DNA of 64,000 nucleotides from Nocardioides lianchengensis (GTDB lineage: Bacteria > Actinomycetota > Actinomycetes > Propionibacteriales > Nocardioidaceae): assembly GCF_900101465.1 (NCBI RefSeq), contig NZ_FMZM01000005.1, positions 314,291 to 378,290 on the forward strand. The letters run 5' to 3'. Below the pieces are notes generated by a model. The model ran no database searches. It saw only the letters and a program-made list of their open reading frames with translations, and was not told where the DNA came from. The position numbers and the translations under genes were made by a program. Every line of letters starts with the position of its first letter. Positions within the stretch are counted from its first letter, which is position 1. Positions 27,737-35,574 of the stretch are shown here, in pieces.

Positions 27737-27783
27737 CCCCGGTGGTTGAGCAGGTTGCGCTAGCAACCGTGTCGAGACCCCCG
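27737..27783. repeat. Dispersed palindromic repeat after ribH (copy 2)
   Basis: CCCCGGTGGTTGAGCAGG with inner hairpin GGTTGC-GCTA-GCAACC and GTGTCGAGACCCCCGC. It is a second copy in the same orientation, 53 bases from the first. Confidence 0.75.
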
Positions 27784-27806
27784 CACCCGACCGCGGACCC
27801 CAGACC

Positions 27807-28199
27807 TCACGGAACCTGCCCGCCTACCCACCCGAGCATCTCGGCGACCTGGCTGTGCAGCGTCATCGGATCGAACGGCTTGGCGATCACCCCGACGACG
27901 TCGATGTCGCTCCACGCCTGCCGGTCACCGACCTGCACCTTGGCGGTGAGCAGGATGACCGGGATGTCGCTGGTGGCCGCGTCGGCGCGCAGGTGCGCGA
28001 ACGTCGTCGGCCCGTCCATCTCGGGCATCATCACGTCGAGCAGGACCGCGTCCGGGTGGTGCTCGCGCGCGAGGGCGAGCGCCGGCTCGCCGCCGTTCGC
28101 GCTCAGCACCTCCCAGCCGCCGACGACCTCGAGGGCGATCTGGGTGATCTCCCGGATCGAGTCGTCGTCGTCGACCACGAGCACACGCGGCACCGTCAT
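27807..28199 (-). CDS. Single-domain response regulator (receiver only)
   Basis: A 130-residue CheY-like receiver without an output domain. The acidic pocket is VVDDDDSI (about 8-15), the phosphoacceptor Asp lies in LLDVMMPEMDGP (about Asp55), and the switch Thr and conserved Lys are in ILLTAK and IAKPFDP. ATG 28199 is preceded by GGAGGA. It is the last gene of a minus-strand set starting with a large sensor kinase, the natural phosphodonor candidate. An output by protein contact is inferred, since no DNA-binding domain exists. Confidence 0.88.
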   Translation of the reverse strand: MTVPRVLVVDDDDSIREITQIALEVVGGWEVLSANGGEPALALAREHHPDAVLLDVMMPEMDGPTTFAHLRADAATSDIPVILLTAKVQVGDRQAWSDIDVVGVIAKPFDPMTLHSQVAEMLGWVGGQVP

Positions 28200-28258
28200 C
28201 GGTCCTCCTCCCAGAGCGGTCAGCGTAGCGACCGCGTCCGTGGGGTGAACGAGGCGGC

Positions 28259-28831
28259 TCAGGCAGGCGGCGAGAAGACGGCCGCGAAGTACGTCTGCCG
28301 GTCGATCGGGGCGACCTGCAGCTCGGGGTGGTGGTCGAGCATCCGCCGGATCGCCGGGCCGAGGCCGAGCTCCTCGTCGTTGTAGAAGCACATGTCCCAG
28401 GCGCATACCGCGCGCTCGCGCAGGATGAGCTCGGTGCAGGCCGCGATCATCGCCTGGAAGACGTGCGACTCACGCCGGCTCTTCGCCACCAACGTGACGC
28501 CCAGGTAGTAGACGGCGTCCCGCGCCCACTGCTCGGGGTAGTGGTGCTCGAAGTACGCCGGGCTGATCCACGGGACCGTCTCGAGGTGCTTGGTCAAGGT
28601 GGTCAGCCCGATGACGTCGTCGCCGTCCCACGCGACGTACTTGCTGACCCGGGGGTCGTGCATCTCCTCGAGGAACTCGTCCTCGTGCAGGAGCTGCCGG
28701 GCGACGGCCTTGGTGGCCAGGTGGCCGAACGTCTCGACGTACAGCCGGTAGTAGGTGGCGGCGGTCTCGGCGTCGACGTCGGTCTCGACGCTGATCCGGA
28801 CCGGCAGCTCCGGCCGGGGGGTGTCAGGCAC
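28259..28831 (-). CDS. GNAT-like N-acyltransferase, putative, beside the arginine decarboxylase
   Basis: A 190-residue protein with an acyltransferase-like order of elements: YYRLYVETFGHLA, then YVAWDGDDVIGLTTLT, and YYLGVTLVAKSRRESHVFQAM (about 104-124), resembling the acetyl-CoA-binding strand and helix. I see no classic Q/RxxGxG/A loop, so the assignment is moderate. GTG 28831 overlaps the decarboxylase by eight bases, implying coupled expression. Acetylation of agmatine or another polyamine is a guess from context. The alternative is a structural relative with no transferase activity. Confidence 0.5.
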   Translation of the reverse strand: MPDTPRPELPVRISVETDVDAETAATYYRLYVETFGHLATKAVARQLLHEDEFLEEMHDPRVSKYVAWDGDDVIGLTTLTKHLETVPWISPAYFEHHYPEQWARDAVYYLGVTLVAKSRRESHVFQAMIAACTELILRERAVCAWDMCFYNDEELGLGPAIRRMLDHHPELQVAPIDRQTYFAAVFSPPA

Positions 28832-29339
28832 GGGGGGTCCATCCGCTGACCTCGTAGGCGGCCACGGCGAGGGCACAGACCGGGCGGTCGACGTACGACG
28901 CCGAGGCGGTCAGCGTGCGGAACTCGCCGTACCCGCCGCCACGGTGCGCGACCACGTCTCCGAGCGAGTCGCTCAAGGCGCGGTGGAGGTCCTCCTCGGT
29001 CCGGGCGGCGTGCTCGACGAAGAGTCCACCACCGGTCTCCTCGTCCACGGTCCAGCCGAGGCCGGCCCAGGCGACCTGACCCGGCTCGACGGCGTACGCC
29101 GTGGACAGCACGCAGTAGAGCCGGTCGCCGTGGTCGCCCTCGACCGGCTGCTCGGAGCCGTCGGCGACGTGCGTGACGGTGCTGCCCGGCGGGATCACCG
29201 ACGAGAGTGCCAGCAGGTTGAAGTTCGCCACGCCGGCGTTGAGCAGCGCGTGGTCGAACGCCGAGAGCGTGGTGCGTCCGGCGCCCGAGGCCGTGCGGAT
29301 CGAGATGTCGACGCCGAGGCGCCGCGATCGCGTGCTCAC
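28824..29339 (-). CDS. pdaD: Pyruvoyl-dependent arginine decarboxylase
   Basis: Self-processing enzyme converting arginine to agmatine, the entry to polyamine synthesis or an acid-resistance route. It is 171 residues, the length of the small pyruvoyl family. The proenzyme cleavage site is in NLLALSSVIPPGS (41-53), between Ser46 and Ser47, where Ser47 becomes the pyruvoyl group. WAGLGWTVDEETGGGLFVEH is the conserved C-terminal region of the alpha chain. GTG 29339 lies 17 bases after the sensor kinase stop. The enzyme is unrelated to PLP-dependent SpeA. No agmatinase gene is nearby. Confidence 0.88.
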   Translation of the reverse strand: MSTRSRRLGVDISIRTASGAGRTTLSAFDHALLNAGVANFNLLALSSVIPPGSTVTHVADGSEQPVEGDHGDRLYCVLSTAYAVEPGQVAWAGLGWTVDEETGGGLFVEHAARTEEDLHRALSDSLGDVVAHRGGGYGEFRTLTASASYVDRPVCALAVAAYEVSGWTPRA

Positions 29340-29356
29340 GGGCGGCTGGGATGGGT

Positions 29357-32065
29357 TCAAGTGGGGCCTCCGCCCAAACGGGCTGTCACGATGTCCATCA
29401 GCGCCACGAGTCGCTGGCCGAGGATGTCGTCCTCGGTCCGGTCCGAGGACGATCCTGCCGGATCGCTCGCGGCGGTGCCCACCCGCCCCTGCCGGGGCGA
29501 CGCCCGGTAGGCGATGACCGCCGTCTCGCCGTCCCGGATGCGGGCGCGGAGGTCGCGCACCAGGCCGAGGGCCTCCGCCCACGAGCGCTCGAGGTCGACG
29601 ACGAGGACGGTCGGCCGCAGCTGCCCGAGCAGGGTCTGCCCCTCGGAGCTGCTGGGCACCGACGCGACCGGGACGCCGCTGTCGGCGATCCAGCGACTGA
29701 CCTCGTCCGCGATCCGCTCGTCCGGCTCCAGGACCAGGGCGGTGTCGCCGTCGCTGCGCCGCGAGACCTCGAGCGCCGCGAGCATCCGCTCGCGAGTCAG
29801 CGGCTCGCTGGCCGGACCGGTGACCACGACCGCCGGCGACCGGTCGCCCTCCAGGTGGTATCCGGCCGCGCCGAGGCGGGCCGCCCACGAGGACCTGGCG
29901 GCCACGTCGGAGGCCAGGAGCACGACGTGCCCGATCGGCAGGTCGTGCTCACCCGGGGCCGCAAGCTGGGAGCGACGGGGGGTGGGCAGCGTGAACCGGA
30001 CCGTCGTCCCCGCGCCCACCTCGCTCTCGGCCCAGATCCGGCCGCCGTGTCGCTCGACGATGCCGCGACTGATCGTCAGGCCGAGTCCGGTGCCCCCCTT
30101 CTGACGGGCGTCGGAGGAGTCGACCTGCTGGAAGCGCTCGAAGATGGTGGCCAGCTTGTCGGGCGGGATGCCGCGCCCCTGGTCGCGCACGCTGAACACG
30201 ACCTCGTCTTCCCCCGCGGCGGCCTCGAGGACGACCACGTCGCCGTCGCCGGAGAACTTGACGGCGTTGCCGATCAGGTTGGCGAGGGTCTGCACGACCC
30301 GGTCCCGGTCGGCGACCACCACGCCCTCGGCGGCGCCGACCGCGAGGCGCATGTCGTGGTCCCGGGCCAGCGCCGTCATTTCGTCGGCCGACGCGGCGAG
30401 GAGGTCGGCCGCCCGGTGGGTGCCGAGGTCGAGCTGGCGACTCCCGGACTCGATGCGCTCGAGGTCGAGGATGTCGTTGATCAGCCGGCCCAGCCGCTCG
30501 CTCGACTCCAGCGCGATCGAGGTGATCGACTGCGCGCGCGGGCTCAGCTCGCCCAGGCTGCCGGTCGCCAGCAGACCCAGGGCGCCCCGGATCGAGGTCA
30601 GCGGCGTCCGCAGCTCGTGGCTGACGACCGAGACGAACTCGTTCTTCATCCGGTCGACCTCGCGGCGCTGGGTCATGTCGCGGAAGACCACGACCGCACC
30701 CCGGATCCGCTCGTGGTCGTCGCCGTCGAGCAGCGGGCTGGCCGTGATCTCGACCGGGAACAGCTCGCCGTTGGCGCGCTGGTACTCGTCCAGCTCGGCG
30801 CTCGAGACCCGGCCGGACAGGATCGCGTCGGTGATGTAGCACTGCTCGAGCGGGTACGGCGTCCCGTCGGCGGCCGGTCCGTGGAAGTCCAGGTGCGCGT
30901 TGCGACCGAGCAGTTCGTCGGGGGAGTAGCCGAGTGCCTTCGCGCCCGAGGGGTTGACGAAGGTGATCCGTCCGGAGAGGTCGACGCCGTAGATCCCGTC
31001 GCCCACCGAGCTGACCAGCACCTCGGTCTGGCGCACCAGGCGGCGCAGGTCGGCGGTCTGCTCGCGCACCCGGTGCTCCAGGCCGCGCCGCAGGGTTGCG
31101 TTGTCGTAGGTGAGCAGCGTCTGCCGGACCCCCGCGGCCAGGACCAGCACCAGCCAGACGACGGCCTGGGCGCCGGCGATCTCGGTCTCGGAGGAGAAGG
31201 CCACCTGCACGGTCGCCGCAATGAGGGTGACCGCGTAGACCAGCAGCGTGTCGCGGGCGTCGGAGGACCCGGTGGCGTCCTGCTCGGGGCCGTCGACCTG
31301 GGCACTCGGGTACCACGCGGCCAGTCCGATGAGCAGGTAGCCGGCCATCCACCCGAGGTCGCCGACGGTGCCGAAGTGGAACTCGTCCTCCGCGACCCGG
31401 ACGGCGAAGGAGAGGTCGGCCGCGGTGTACATCACGAACCCGGCCGAGACCAGCGCCAGCACCGGGCGGTCGGCGCCCCCGCTGCGCAGCACGAGGAGCA
31501 GGGCGACGGTCGCCAGCACGACGTCGAGGACGGGGAGCAGGACCGGGGTCACGTCGGGTCCGGAGCCGCCGACCGGGTCGGCCAGGGCGGCGTAGACCAG
31601 GACCGAGGCGATGATGAGGACGCCGGCGGCGATGACGATGCCGTCGAGCACGAGCAGGAGCAGGTCGATCCCGCGCCGTCGTACGGTCGGGAAGTTGAGC
31701 AGGGCCGCGATCGAGAGCACCAGCGCCAGCGCGAGCAGCAGGTCGCCGAAGGTGCTCGGGGACTCCAGGGGGTCGGACCCGACCGCCGCCACCCAGACGT
31801 TGCTGAGCACTCCGGAGGCGCCGGCGGCGATCAGCAGCAGCCAGGAGCGCTGCCGCCGGCCGGCGGTCTGGCGGGCCCGGACCGCGCAGCTGGTCATCCC
31901 GACCACGGCGACGATGATGAGCCCCGCGCTGCTCGCGCTCTCGCGCACCGCCGTGGAGAACCACGGCTCCAGCAGCAGCCCGAAGACGAGCAGGAAGGCC
32001 AGGGCAGCGGGGACCGCGATCCGGAACCGCCGGCGCTGCCTGGTCAGCGACGCCGTCTGGCCCAT
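29357..32065 (-). CDS. Large membrane sensor histidine kinase with PAS and degenerate receiver domains
   Basis: A 902-residue hybrid-type kinase. About 300 N-terminal residues form eight or so transmembrane helices with short loops, a MASE-like integral sensor. A PAS domain follows (about 345-470, [18 protein letters not shown]). HisKA has the phosphorylated His in [12 protein letters not shown] (about His483). The ATPase domain has the N box [18 protein letters not shown] and [10 protein letters not shown]. The last 220 residues resemble two eroded receiver folds ([20 protein letters not shown], and later [10 protein letters not shown] with a possible acceptor Asp). ATG 32065 lies six bases after TACGGT, so its mRNA is probably leaderless. 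Confidence 0.88.
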   Translation of the reverse strand: MGQTASLTRQRRRFRIAVPAALAFLLVFGLLLEPWFSTAVRESASSAGLIIVAVVGMTSCAVRARQTAGRRQRSWLLLIAAGASGVLSNVWVAAVGSDPLESPSTFGDLLLALALVLSIAALLNFPTVRRRGIDLLLLVLDGIVIAAGVLIIASVLVYAALADPVGGSGPDVTPVLLPVLDVVLATVALLLVLRSGGADRPVLALVSAGFVMYTAADLSFAVRVAEDEFHFGTVGDLGWMAGYLLIGLAAWYPSAQVDGPEQDATGSSDARDTLLVYAVTLIAATVQVAFSSETEIAGAQAVVWLVLVLAAGVRQTLLTYDNATLRRGLEHRVREQTADLRRLVRQTEVLVSSVGDGIYGVDLSGRITFVNPSGAKALGYSPDELLGRNAHLDFHGPAADGTPYPLEQCYITDAILSGRVSSAELDEYQRANGELFPVEITASPLLDGDDHERIRGAVVVFRDMTQRREVDRMKNEFVSVVSHELRTPLTSIRGALGLLATGSLGELSPRAQSITSIALESSERLGRLINDILDLERIESGSRQLDLGTHRAADLLAASADEMTALARDHDMRLAVGAAEGVVVADRDRVVQTLANLIGNAVKFSGDGDVVVLEAAAGEDEVVFSVRDQGRGIPPDKLATIFERFQQVDSSDARQKGGTGLGLTISRGIVERHGGRIWAESEVGAGTTVRFTLPTPRRSQLAAPGEHDLPIGHVVLLASDVAARSSWAARLGAAGYHLEGDRSPAVVVTGPASEPLTRERMLAALEVSRRSDGDTALVLEPDERIADEVSRWIADSGVPVASVPSSSEGQTLLGQLRPTVLVVDLERSWAEALGLVRDLRARIRDGETAVIAYRASPRQGRVGTAASDPAGSSSDRTEDDILGQRLVALMDIVTARLGGGPT

Positions 32066-32071
32066 GCCCGG

Positions 32072-32125
32072 ACCGTACCAGCGTGGGGGCCGCCGTCCCG
32101 GCCAGCGGCCACGACCGCCTAGAGT
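32072..32125. promoter_or_regulatory. Divergent leaderless promoters of the sensor kinase and hisE
   Basis: On the minus strand TACGGT (32072-32077) is six bases from the kinase ATG. On the plus strand TAGAGT (32120-32125) is eight bases from the hisE GTG. Neither gene has a ribosome binding site at its start. Confidence 0.5.
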
Positions 32126-32133
32126 TGCCGACC

Positions 32134-32397
32134 GTGAAGACGTTCGACGAGCTGTGGGCCGAGCTGAGCGAGAAGGCTCGCACCAGGCCCGAGGGATCCG
32201 GGACGGTGCAGCAGCTCGAGGCCGGCGTCCATGCCATCGGCAAGAAGCTGGTCGAGGAGGCCGCCGAGTCCTGGATGGCCGCCGAGCACGAGGGCGCCGA
32301 GCGGGCGGCCGAGGAGATCAGCCAGCTGCTCTACCACGCCCAGGTGCTGATGCTGGCGACCGGCATCGAGCTCGACGACGTCTACGCCCACCTCTGA
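32134..32397 (+). CDS. hisE: Phosphoribosyl-ATP pyrophosphatase
   Basis: Second step of histidine synthesis, hydrolysing PR-ATP to PR-AMP. It is 87 residues, all-alpha. [20 protein letters not shown] and the metal-binding helices [17 protein letters not shown] and [16 protein letters not shown] are typical. GTG 32134 is chosen because TAGAGT is eight bases upstream; the longer in-frame start at 32083 lies inside the divergent promoter. hisG follows nine bases later, the actinobacterial hisE-hisG pair. Confidence 0.94.
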   Translation: MKTFDELWAELSEKARTRPEGSGTVQQLEAGVHAIGKKLVEEAAESWMAAEHEGAERAAEEISQLLYHAQVLMLATGIELDDVYAHL

Positions 32398-32406
32398 GAG
32401 ATCCCC

Positions 32407-33255
32407 ATGTCCCTGCTCCGCATCGCGGTCCCCAACAAGGGGTCGCTGTCCCAGTCCGCCTCCGAGATGCTGCGTGAGTCCGGCTACCGCCAGCGCGAGG
32501 ACGCCAAGCAGCTCACGCTGACCGACGCCGAGAACGGCGTCGAGTTCTTCTACCTCCGCCCGCGCGACATCGCCCTGTACGTCGGCGAGGGCACGCTCGA
32601 CATCGGCGTCACCGGCCGCGACCTGCTGCTCGACTCCGGCGCCAAGGCCGAGGAGGCGCTGAGCCTCGGCTTCGGCCGCAGCCGGTTCCGCTTCGCCGGG
32701 CCGAAGGGCGCGTTCACCGACCTGGCCCAGCTGTCCGGCGCGCGGATCGCCACGTCGTACGTCGGGGTGGTGCGCGCGTTCCTGGAGGAGCGCGGCATCG
32801 AGGCCAGCGTGGTCCGTCTCGACGGTGCGGTCGAGACCAGCATCCAGCTGGGGGTGGCCGACGCGATCGCCGACGTCGTCGAGACCGGCAGCACCCTGCG
32901 CCAGGCCGGGCTGGAGGTCTTCGGCGAGACGATCCTGGAGTCCGAGGCCGTCCTGGTGACGCGCAGCGGCTCGGTGCCGCCGGGCTTCGACGTGTTCAAG
33001 CGTCGGCTCGAGGGCGTCCTGGTCGCCCGCGGTTACGTGATGATGGACTACGACATCGAGGAGTCGCGGGTCGCCGAGGCGGTCCGGCTCACCCCCGGCA
33101 TCGAGGGCCCGACGGTCTCCCCGCTGCGCCGCGAGGGCTGGGTCGCGGTGCGGGCGATGGTCCCGCGCGACGGCTCCCAGCGGCTGATGGACGAGCTCTA
33201 CCAGATCGGCGCCCGCGGCATCCTGACGACGAAGATCGATGCCTGCCGGCTCTGA
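32407..33255 (+). CDS. hisG: ATP phosphoribosyltransferase, long form
   Basis: First committed enzyme of histidine synthesis, joining ATP and PRPP. It is 282 residues, the long homohexameric type with a C-terminal regulatory domain (about 210-282, YDIEESRVAEAVRLTPG) that binds histidine for feedback control. The catalytic half has LRIAVPNKGSLS, DIGVTGRDLLLDSG and the PRPP loop VETGSTLRQAGL (about 158-169). ATG 32407 follows a short GAGAG site. It overlaps the next gene by 17 bases. Confidence 0.95.
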   Translation: MSLLRIAVPNKGSLSQSASEMLRESGYRQREDAKQLTLTDAENGVEFFYLRPRDIALYVGEGTLDIGVTGRDLLLDSGAKAEEALSLGFGRSRFRFAGPKGAFTDLAQLSGARIATSYVGVVRAFLEERGIEASVVRLDGAVETSIQLGVADAIADVVETGSTLRQAGLEVFGETILESEAVLVTRSGSVPPGFDVFKRRLEGVLVARGYVMMDYDIEESRVAEAVRLTPGIEGPTVSPLRREGWVAVRAMVPRDGSQRLMDELYQIGARGILTTKIDACRL

Positions 33256-33715
33256 GCCGGCGGCGGCGCCCGACCACGCCGTGAGCCTTCCCCATACCTG
33301 GCGCCCCCTCGGTCCTCGGATCGCCGGCGCGGCGGGCGGCACGCTGCTGCTGGCGCTCTTCCTCGCCGCCTGGTTCGCCTTCGACGACGAGACCCGGGCC
33401 CGCTTCACCGCGATCCAGATCGGCACTCTCACCGTCCTCTGGCTGCTCGGCGCGACCGCGATGAACGCGCTGGTGCGCTCCCGCGTGGTCGCCGAGCGGG
33501 ACCGGCTGGTCGTCGTCAACGGCTACCGCCGCCACGAGCTCGACTGGGCGCAGGTCATCGCCGTCCGGCTGCCTCCCGGCGCGCCCTGGGTCACCCTCGA
33601 CCTCGCCGACGGCGAGACGCTCTCGGCCATGGGCATCCAGGGCTCCGACGGCCAGCGCGCCACCCGCGCCGTCCGCCAGCTCCGCGCCCTCGTCGACCAG
33701 CCGCCGAACCGGTGA
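33239..33715 (+). CDS. PH-domain-like small membrane protein
   Basis: A 158-residue protein with two transmembrane helices (about 26-48 and 58-80) followed by a bacterial PH-like beta domain (about 84-150, RDRLVVVNGYRRHELDWAQV). Proteins of this type commonly follow hisG in actinobacteria and have no assigned function. ATG 33239 lies inside the hisG 3' end, so translation is coupled. The stop codon TGA (33713-33715) lies in a dispersed repeat, so the C terminus may have been altered by repeat insertion. Confidence 0.75.
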   Translation: MPAGSEPAAAPDHAVSLPHTWRPLGPRIAGAAGGTLLLALFLAAWFAFDDETRARFTAIQIGTLTVLWLLGATAMNALVRSRVVAERDRLVVVNGYRRHELDWAQVIAVRLPPGAPWVTLDLADGETLSAMGIQGSDGQRATRAVRQLRALVDQPPNR

Positions 33716-33871
33716 TCGAGCAGCCCCCTCCGGTGATCGAGCAGCGAAGGTCGACGTCCTGAGCGCCCGTCGAGATCCCCGCAGCCAGCCGGTGACGGCG
33801 GCCACCGCCGGTGGTCCCCGTCGGTGGTTGAGCAGCGAGGGGCGCTAGCGACGAGCGTGTCGAAACCCCCG
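33709..33871. repeat. Cluster of dispersed palindromic repeats downstream of the PH-domain gene
   Basis: It starts with two CCGGTGATCGAGCAG units (from 33709 and 33730) and GTCGAGATCCCC. These are followed by GGTGGTTGAGCAGCGAGGGGCGCTAGCGACGAGCGTGTCGAAACCCCC (33822-33870, quoted here as one unit of arms and hairpin). Segments beginning GCAGCC at 33781 and 33871 also repeat. The block continues into 33916-34083, and no gene is present in this interval. Confidence 0.75.
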
Positions 33872-33915
33872 CAGCCGGCAGGTGACGGTGGCCACCGCCG
33901 GCGGACCCCTCACCG

Positions 33916-34083
33916 GGTCTCGACATGCGGGTCGCGACGTCGTGCCTCGGTCGCGCCGCTCGCTCGACCACCAACGACGGGTTCGCTGGCGCGTCCCCAG
34001 GTCTCGACACGCGGGTCGCGACTTCGTTCCTCAGTCGCGCCGCTCGCTCGACCACCAACGACGGGTTCGCTGGCGCGTCCCCG
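33916..34083. repeat. Tandem direct repeat, two 84-bp units
   Basis: Units 33916-33999 and 34000-34083 are nearly identical. Each begins GGTCTCGACA and ends with CGCTCGACCACCAACGACGG, then GTTCGCTGGCGCGTCCCC. The units look like the reverse orientation of the GGTGGTTGAG repeat. They run right up to the stop codon of the epimerase gene on the minus strand. Confidence 0.85.
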
Positions 34084-35010
34084 TCAGTCGACGGCCCGGA
34101 TCCCCCAGGTCGCCGAGACCTCGTCGTCCGGGCTCCCCGCGGCGCCCAGCACCAGCAGGTCGTCCCCGGACCGGAACGCGTCCGGCGGCGCCGTCATCGG
34201 CTCGACGGCGATCGACCGGCGAGCCGTGCCCGCGACGTCGTCGGCGGTGTAGAGCAGCAGCCACGGGTGGTGCTCGTCGACCCAGAGCGCGACGCCGAGG
34301 CCAGAGCCCGGGTCCCGGAGCACCGTGGTCGCCATGCCGCGCGAGTCCCGGGCCAGGTCGGTGAAGGAGTCGTTGAGGGCCACCGCACGCAGCGGCCGCG
34401 TCACGCGGAAGTCGTACGGCGTCCCGTCCACCGCCTCGCGCCCCGTGGGGAGCAGCCGCTCGGGGTCGGTCAGCAGCCGCGTCGCGGCGGGCATGGTGAG
34501 CTCCAGCGTGTCGACCGGGCCGGCCCCGACCGTGAGATACGGGTGCGCCCCACTCGCGTACGGGGCTGCCGCGTCGGAGGTGTTGGTCGCCGTCTGGGTG
34601 ACGGTCAGCCCGTCCGCCGACAGGTCGTAGACGACGCTGAGGTCGACCGTCCACGGGTAGCCGGTCTGCGCCATCAGCCGGTAGGTGAGCGCCACCGAGT
34701 GCGCGGTGTGCTCCTGCACGGTCCAGGCCACCCAGCGGGCCAGGCCGTGCGAGGCGTTGTGCCGCTTCGGCTCGGTCAGCGCGAGCTGGTGGTCGGCGCC
34801 GCCGAAGGAGTACTGCCCGTCGCGGACCCGGTTCGGCCAGGGCACCAGCAGTTGGCCGCGGCCGCCCGAGGACTGCTCCTGCTCGCCGAACCCGTCGACG
34901 AGCGCGCGGCCGCCGTACGTCAGCAGCCGCAGCGCGGCGCCGCTCTCGGTGACGACGGCGCGGTAGCCGCCCGCCGCGATCTCGAACTGGTCACCGCTGG
35001 GAGGGAGCAC
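34084..35010 (-). CDS. Aldose 1-epimerase family protein
   Basis: A 308-residue mutarotase-fold protein. The expected histidines are present in KRHNASHGLARWVAW (about 80-94) and SGAHPYLTVG (about 153-162), and a Glu near the C terminus (SIAVEPMTAPPDAF) fits the catalytic base. It probably interconverts sugar anomers; the sugar is unknown. GTG 35010 is six bases downstream of TAGGGT, a leaderless arrangement whose TAG is also the stop codon of the kinase gene upstream. Confidence 0.85.
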   Translation of the reverse strand: MLPPSGDQFEIAAGGYRAVVTESGAALRLLTYGGRALVDGFGEQEQSSGGRGQLLVPWPNRVRDGQYSFGGADHQLALTEPKRHNASHGLARWVAWTVQEHTAHSVALTYRLMAQTGYPWTVDLSVVYDLSADGLTVTQTATNTSDAAAPYASGAHPYLTVGAGPVDTLELTMPAATRLLTDPERLLPTGREAVDGTPYDFRVTRPLRAVALNDSFTDLARDSRGMATTVLRDPGSGLGVALWVDEHHPWLLLYTADDVAGTARRSIAVEPMTAPPDAFRSGDDLLVLGAAGSPDDEVSATWGIRAVD

Positions 35011-35016
35011 GCGTAG

Positions 35017-35022
35017 ACCCTA
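35017..35022 (-). promoter_or_regulatory. -10 box of the epimerase promoter, overlapping a stop codon
   Basis: Read on the minus strand, TAGGGT starts with the TAG stop of the P-loop kinase gene and lies six bases before the epimerase GTG, the same design as at 17921-17926. Confidence 0.5.
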
Positions 35023-35574
35023 GGCGCTCGGGAGGTTCCCGACGTGGAGGTCCGCCGTGGTGGACGTGCCCTCCTCGGCGAAGTGCCGCGCCTCGTCGGC
35101 CACCCAGGCCGGGAGGTACGGCGCGACGGCGGGCCCGTCCCGCTCGACCACCCGCCGCAGCCGCTCCTCGTCCGGAGCGCCGACCCACACCAGCAGCGTC
35201 CGGTACGGCGCCAGCAGCCGCGCGCCCGAGCCGACGCCCTCCAGGACCAGCAGCGGGGTCCGGGGGACCGCCACCTCCTCGGCGTACCGCCCGGCGAACC
35301 AGTCGTAGCGGAGGTACGACGAGTCCTCGCCCCGGGCCAGCGGCTCCAGCAGCGCCGCCAGCCGCGGCGCCAGCGTCGGCAGTCCCGCCCAGCCGTCGAG
35401 CAGCTCGTCGGTGTGCACGACCACGGCGCGCGGGTCGAGCGCGGCCAGGCCCGCAGCGAGGGTGGTCTTGCCGGACCCGGCCGGGCCGTCGATGCAGACC
35501 AGCCGTCCGTCGCCGAGCGTGGCCGGCCGGTCGAGGGCCAGCCGCAGGACGTCAGAAGGCGAGACCGTGGCCAC
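35020..35574 (-). CDS. P-loop nucleoside/uridine kinase-like protein
   Basis: A 184-residue P-loop kinase. Walker A is CIDGPAGSGKTTLA (28-41), a Walker B-like Asp lies in VVVHTDELLDGW, and there is a lid region RTLLVWVGAPDEERLRRVVERDG. The pattern is that of the uridine kinase/phosphoribulokinase-like group, often annotated without substrate. ATG 35574 overlaps the upstream PLP enzyme gene by 23 bases, so the two are co-translated. Confidence 0.7.
   Translation of the reverse strand: MATVSPSDVLRLALDRPATLGDGRLVCIDGPAGSGKTTLAAGLAALDPRAVVVHTDELLDGWAGLPTLAPRLAALLEPLARGEDSSYLRYDWFAGRYAEEVAVPRTPLLVLEGVGSGARLLAPYRTLLVWVGAPDEERLRRVVERDGPAVAPYLPAWVADEARHFAEEGTSTTADLHVGNLPSA

Noticed and set aside
33916..34083. 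A CRISPR array
   Set aside because: Only two directly adjoining 84-bp units without spacers; they belong to the dispersed palindromic repeat family.
33882..34364. Open frames on the plus strand across the repeat block and epimerase gene
   Set aside because: They consist of repeated Arg/Ser/Pro-rich translation of the 84-bp tandem units and then antisense of the epimerase gene.
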